From NCBI GenBank assembly GCA_022564085.1, contig JADFMC010000105.1, positions 1 to 7,328 on the forward strand: a stretch of 7,328 nucleotides of DNA. Reading direction: 5' to 3'. Position 1 is the stretch's first letter, and the number at the start of each line of letters is the position of its first letter. A model generated the notes under the pieces. That model was given only the letters and a program-made list of their open reading frames with translations. It searched no databases and was not told the DNA's origin. This document shows, piece after piece, positions 6,387-7,328 of the stretch. The DNA comes from Fidelibacterota bacterium (GTDB taxonomy: Bacteria; Fidelibacterota; Marinisomatia; SCGC-AAA003-L08; TS1B11). The position numbers and the translations under genes are program-made.

Positions 6387-7328
6387 AGGATCTGATAATA
6401 TCCTACCTCAAAGCCCGGCCCGGAGGGAGTGTCTCGCTCAAAGGGCTGGCCCGCCACCTCAAATTGCGCGGCAAACAGCAGTCACAATTGCGCGCCGAAG
6501 TCAAACGCCTGGTCGCCACGGGTCAACTGGTGGAGGACTCACGCCATAGGGTCACCTATTCCGGTGGGCCAAGTGCCGGTTCAGCTAAGGCGGCCAGCCG
6601 GGGGAAGCAGGTTGAGGGCCGCATCTCGGTCACTCGCGGAGGATACGGTTTTGTAGCGGTCGAGGGAATGGACGACATCTTCGTCGCCCGTCGTGACCTG
6701 CGCAGTGCGGCCTATGGCGACCTGGTGAAAGTGCAGCTGCTGGGGCAACGGCCGCGCGGTCCGGCGGGTAAGGTGCTCCAGGTGTTGGAGCGCGGGCGCA
6801 ACTCCCTGGTGGGCACCGTGACGGCCGTACCAGGGGGATTCGAGCTGGTGTTCCCCGAGCCGCTGGCCAACCGGGCGGTGCGGCTCAATAAGGCTACGGT
6901 TAGCAAGAAGGATGTGGGGTCGCTGGTGTATGCCCAGGTGACCGATTGGGGCGATAGCGCTACGGCTATCCGGGCGGACGTGCTGGAGGTGATCGGACCG
7001 GCCAATGATCCCCTCTCGGATTTCAAACTGGTCCTGCGGCAACACGATCTGGATGAGGCCTTCCCCGACCAGGTGGAAGCTGAAGCCGCCCGGCAAGCTG
7101 GGGCGGTCAAGGTGGATTCCTCCGGCGGCCGCCGGGACTTGCGCTCCTGGACGGTGATCACCATCGATCCCGACAGCGCCAAGGACTTCGACGACGCCCT
7201 TTCGCTCCAGCAGCGGCCGGACGGCACCTGGTTGCTGGGGGTGCATATCGCCGACGTGACTTTATACGTTACCCCCGGTAGCCACATCGACAGCGAGGCC
7301 CGCGCTCGGGGGAACTCGGTCTATTTTA
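6383..7328 (+). CDS. rnr: Ribonuclease R, N-terminal part (3' truncated by window edge)
   Basis: This is a processive 3'-to-5' exoribonuclease of the RNase II/R (RNB) family, acting in the cytoplasm on structured RNA. The first 315 residues are visible; family members are usually about 700-800 long, so the cut comes from the window edge. Domains in order: a winged-helix-like N-terminus (about 1-58), cold-shock-type OB folds (about 76-122, with VEGRISVTRGGYGFVAVEG, and about 140-190), then the start of the RNB domain. The RNB start carries RRDLRSWTVITIDPDSAKDF and the metal-binding aspartates D262, D268, D270 and D271, spaced as in the RNase II/R active site. It continues LLGVHIADVTLYVTPGS (284-300). 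The N-terminal helix-turn-helix region favours RNase R over RNase II. The ATG overlaps the upstream stop as ATGA. The best upstream site is a moderate AGGGG at 6367-6371, so it may rely on coupled translation. Confidence 0.93.
   Translation, partial: MKDLIISYLKARPGGSVSLKGLARHLKLRGKQQSQLRAEVKRLVATGQLVEDSRHRVTYSGGPSAGSAKAASRGKQVEGRISVTRGGYGFVAVEGMDDIFVARRDLRSAAYGDLVKVQLLGQRPRGPAGKVLQVLERGRNSLVGTVTAVPGGFELVFPEPLANRAVRLNKATVSKKDVGSLVYAQVTDWGDSATAIRADVLEVIGPANDPLSDFKLVLRQHDLDEAFPDQVEAEAARQAGAVKVDSSGGRRDLRSWTVITIDPDSAKDFDDALSLQQRPDGTWLLGVHIADVTLYVTPGSHIDSEARARGNSVYF

Noticed and set aside
6581..7246. Long open frame on the minus strand opposite rnr (221 codons)
   Set aside because: It lies wholly antisense to a strongly supported RNase R gene, shows no family motif, and long shadow frames are expected in GC-rich DNA.

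Overview
The window is a GC-rich stretch with very high gene density. One strand (+) carries six genes end to end with almost no intergenic DNA. The first gene is cut by the left edge and the last by the right edge. Neighbouring genes overlap by 1 to 23 bases or are separated by 8 bases. No terminator, tRNA, rRNA, CRISPR array or mobile element was seen, and the whole window reads as the middle of one operon.

Layout: (1) the last 45 codons of a zinc-ribbon protein (2-139); (2) lgt, prolipoprotein diacylglyceryl transferase (139-957); (3) a secreted six-bladed-propeller/NHL-like protein with a GTG start (966-1820); (4) a protein of about 1062 residues, predicted to be an outer-membrane barrel of a family I associate with the Fibrobacteres-Chlorobi-Bacteroidetes (FCB) superphylum (1798-4986, GTG start preferred); (5) a short Omp85/BamA-TamA-like outer-membrane protein with a TTG start (4983-6386); (6) the 5' part of rnr, ribonuclease R (6383 to the right edge), including its catalytic aspartate motif.

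Organism: lgt, two outer-membrane barrel proteins and signal peptides ending in small residues indicate a diderm bacterium. The large protein has the 'GSLxRGxSV ... TDQNLPIQPEGNT ... AGDF' and 'LNGRRLVRG..DYTIDYNTGELTFT' architecture. The Omp85 protein has the 'NLLG ... YAEPYL' style of barrel start. From memory, both suggest an FCB-type lineage, such as Neomarinimicrobia or a neighbouring candidate phylum with high GC. The phylum is an inference.

How the genes fit together: genes 3 to 5 look like an envelope module of a soluble exported propeller, a large barrel protein and a dedicated or accessory Omp85 factor, all tightly coupled in translation. They are flanked by housekeeping genes for lipoprotein maturation (lgt) and RNA decay (rnr). 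The best candidate for something undescribed is this propeller, large barrel and mini-Omp85 trio. The families are partly recognisable, but their joint job is not known to me.
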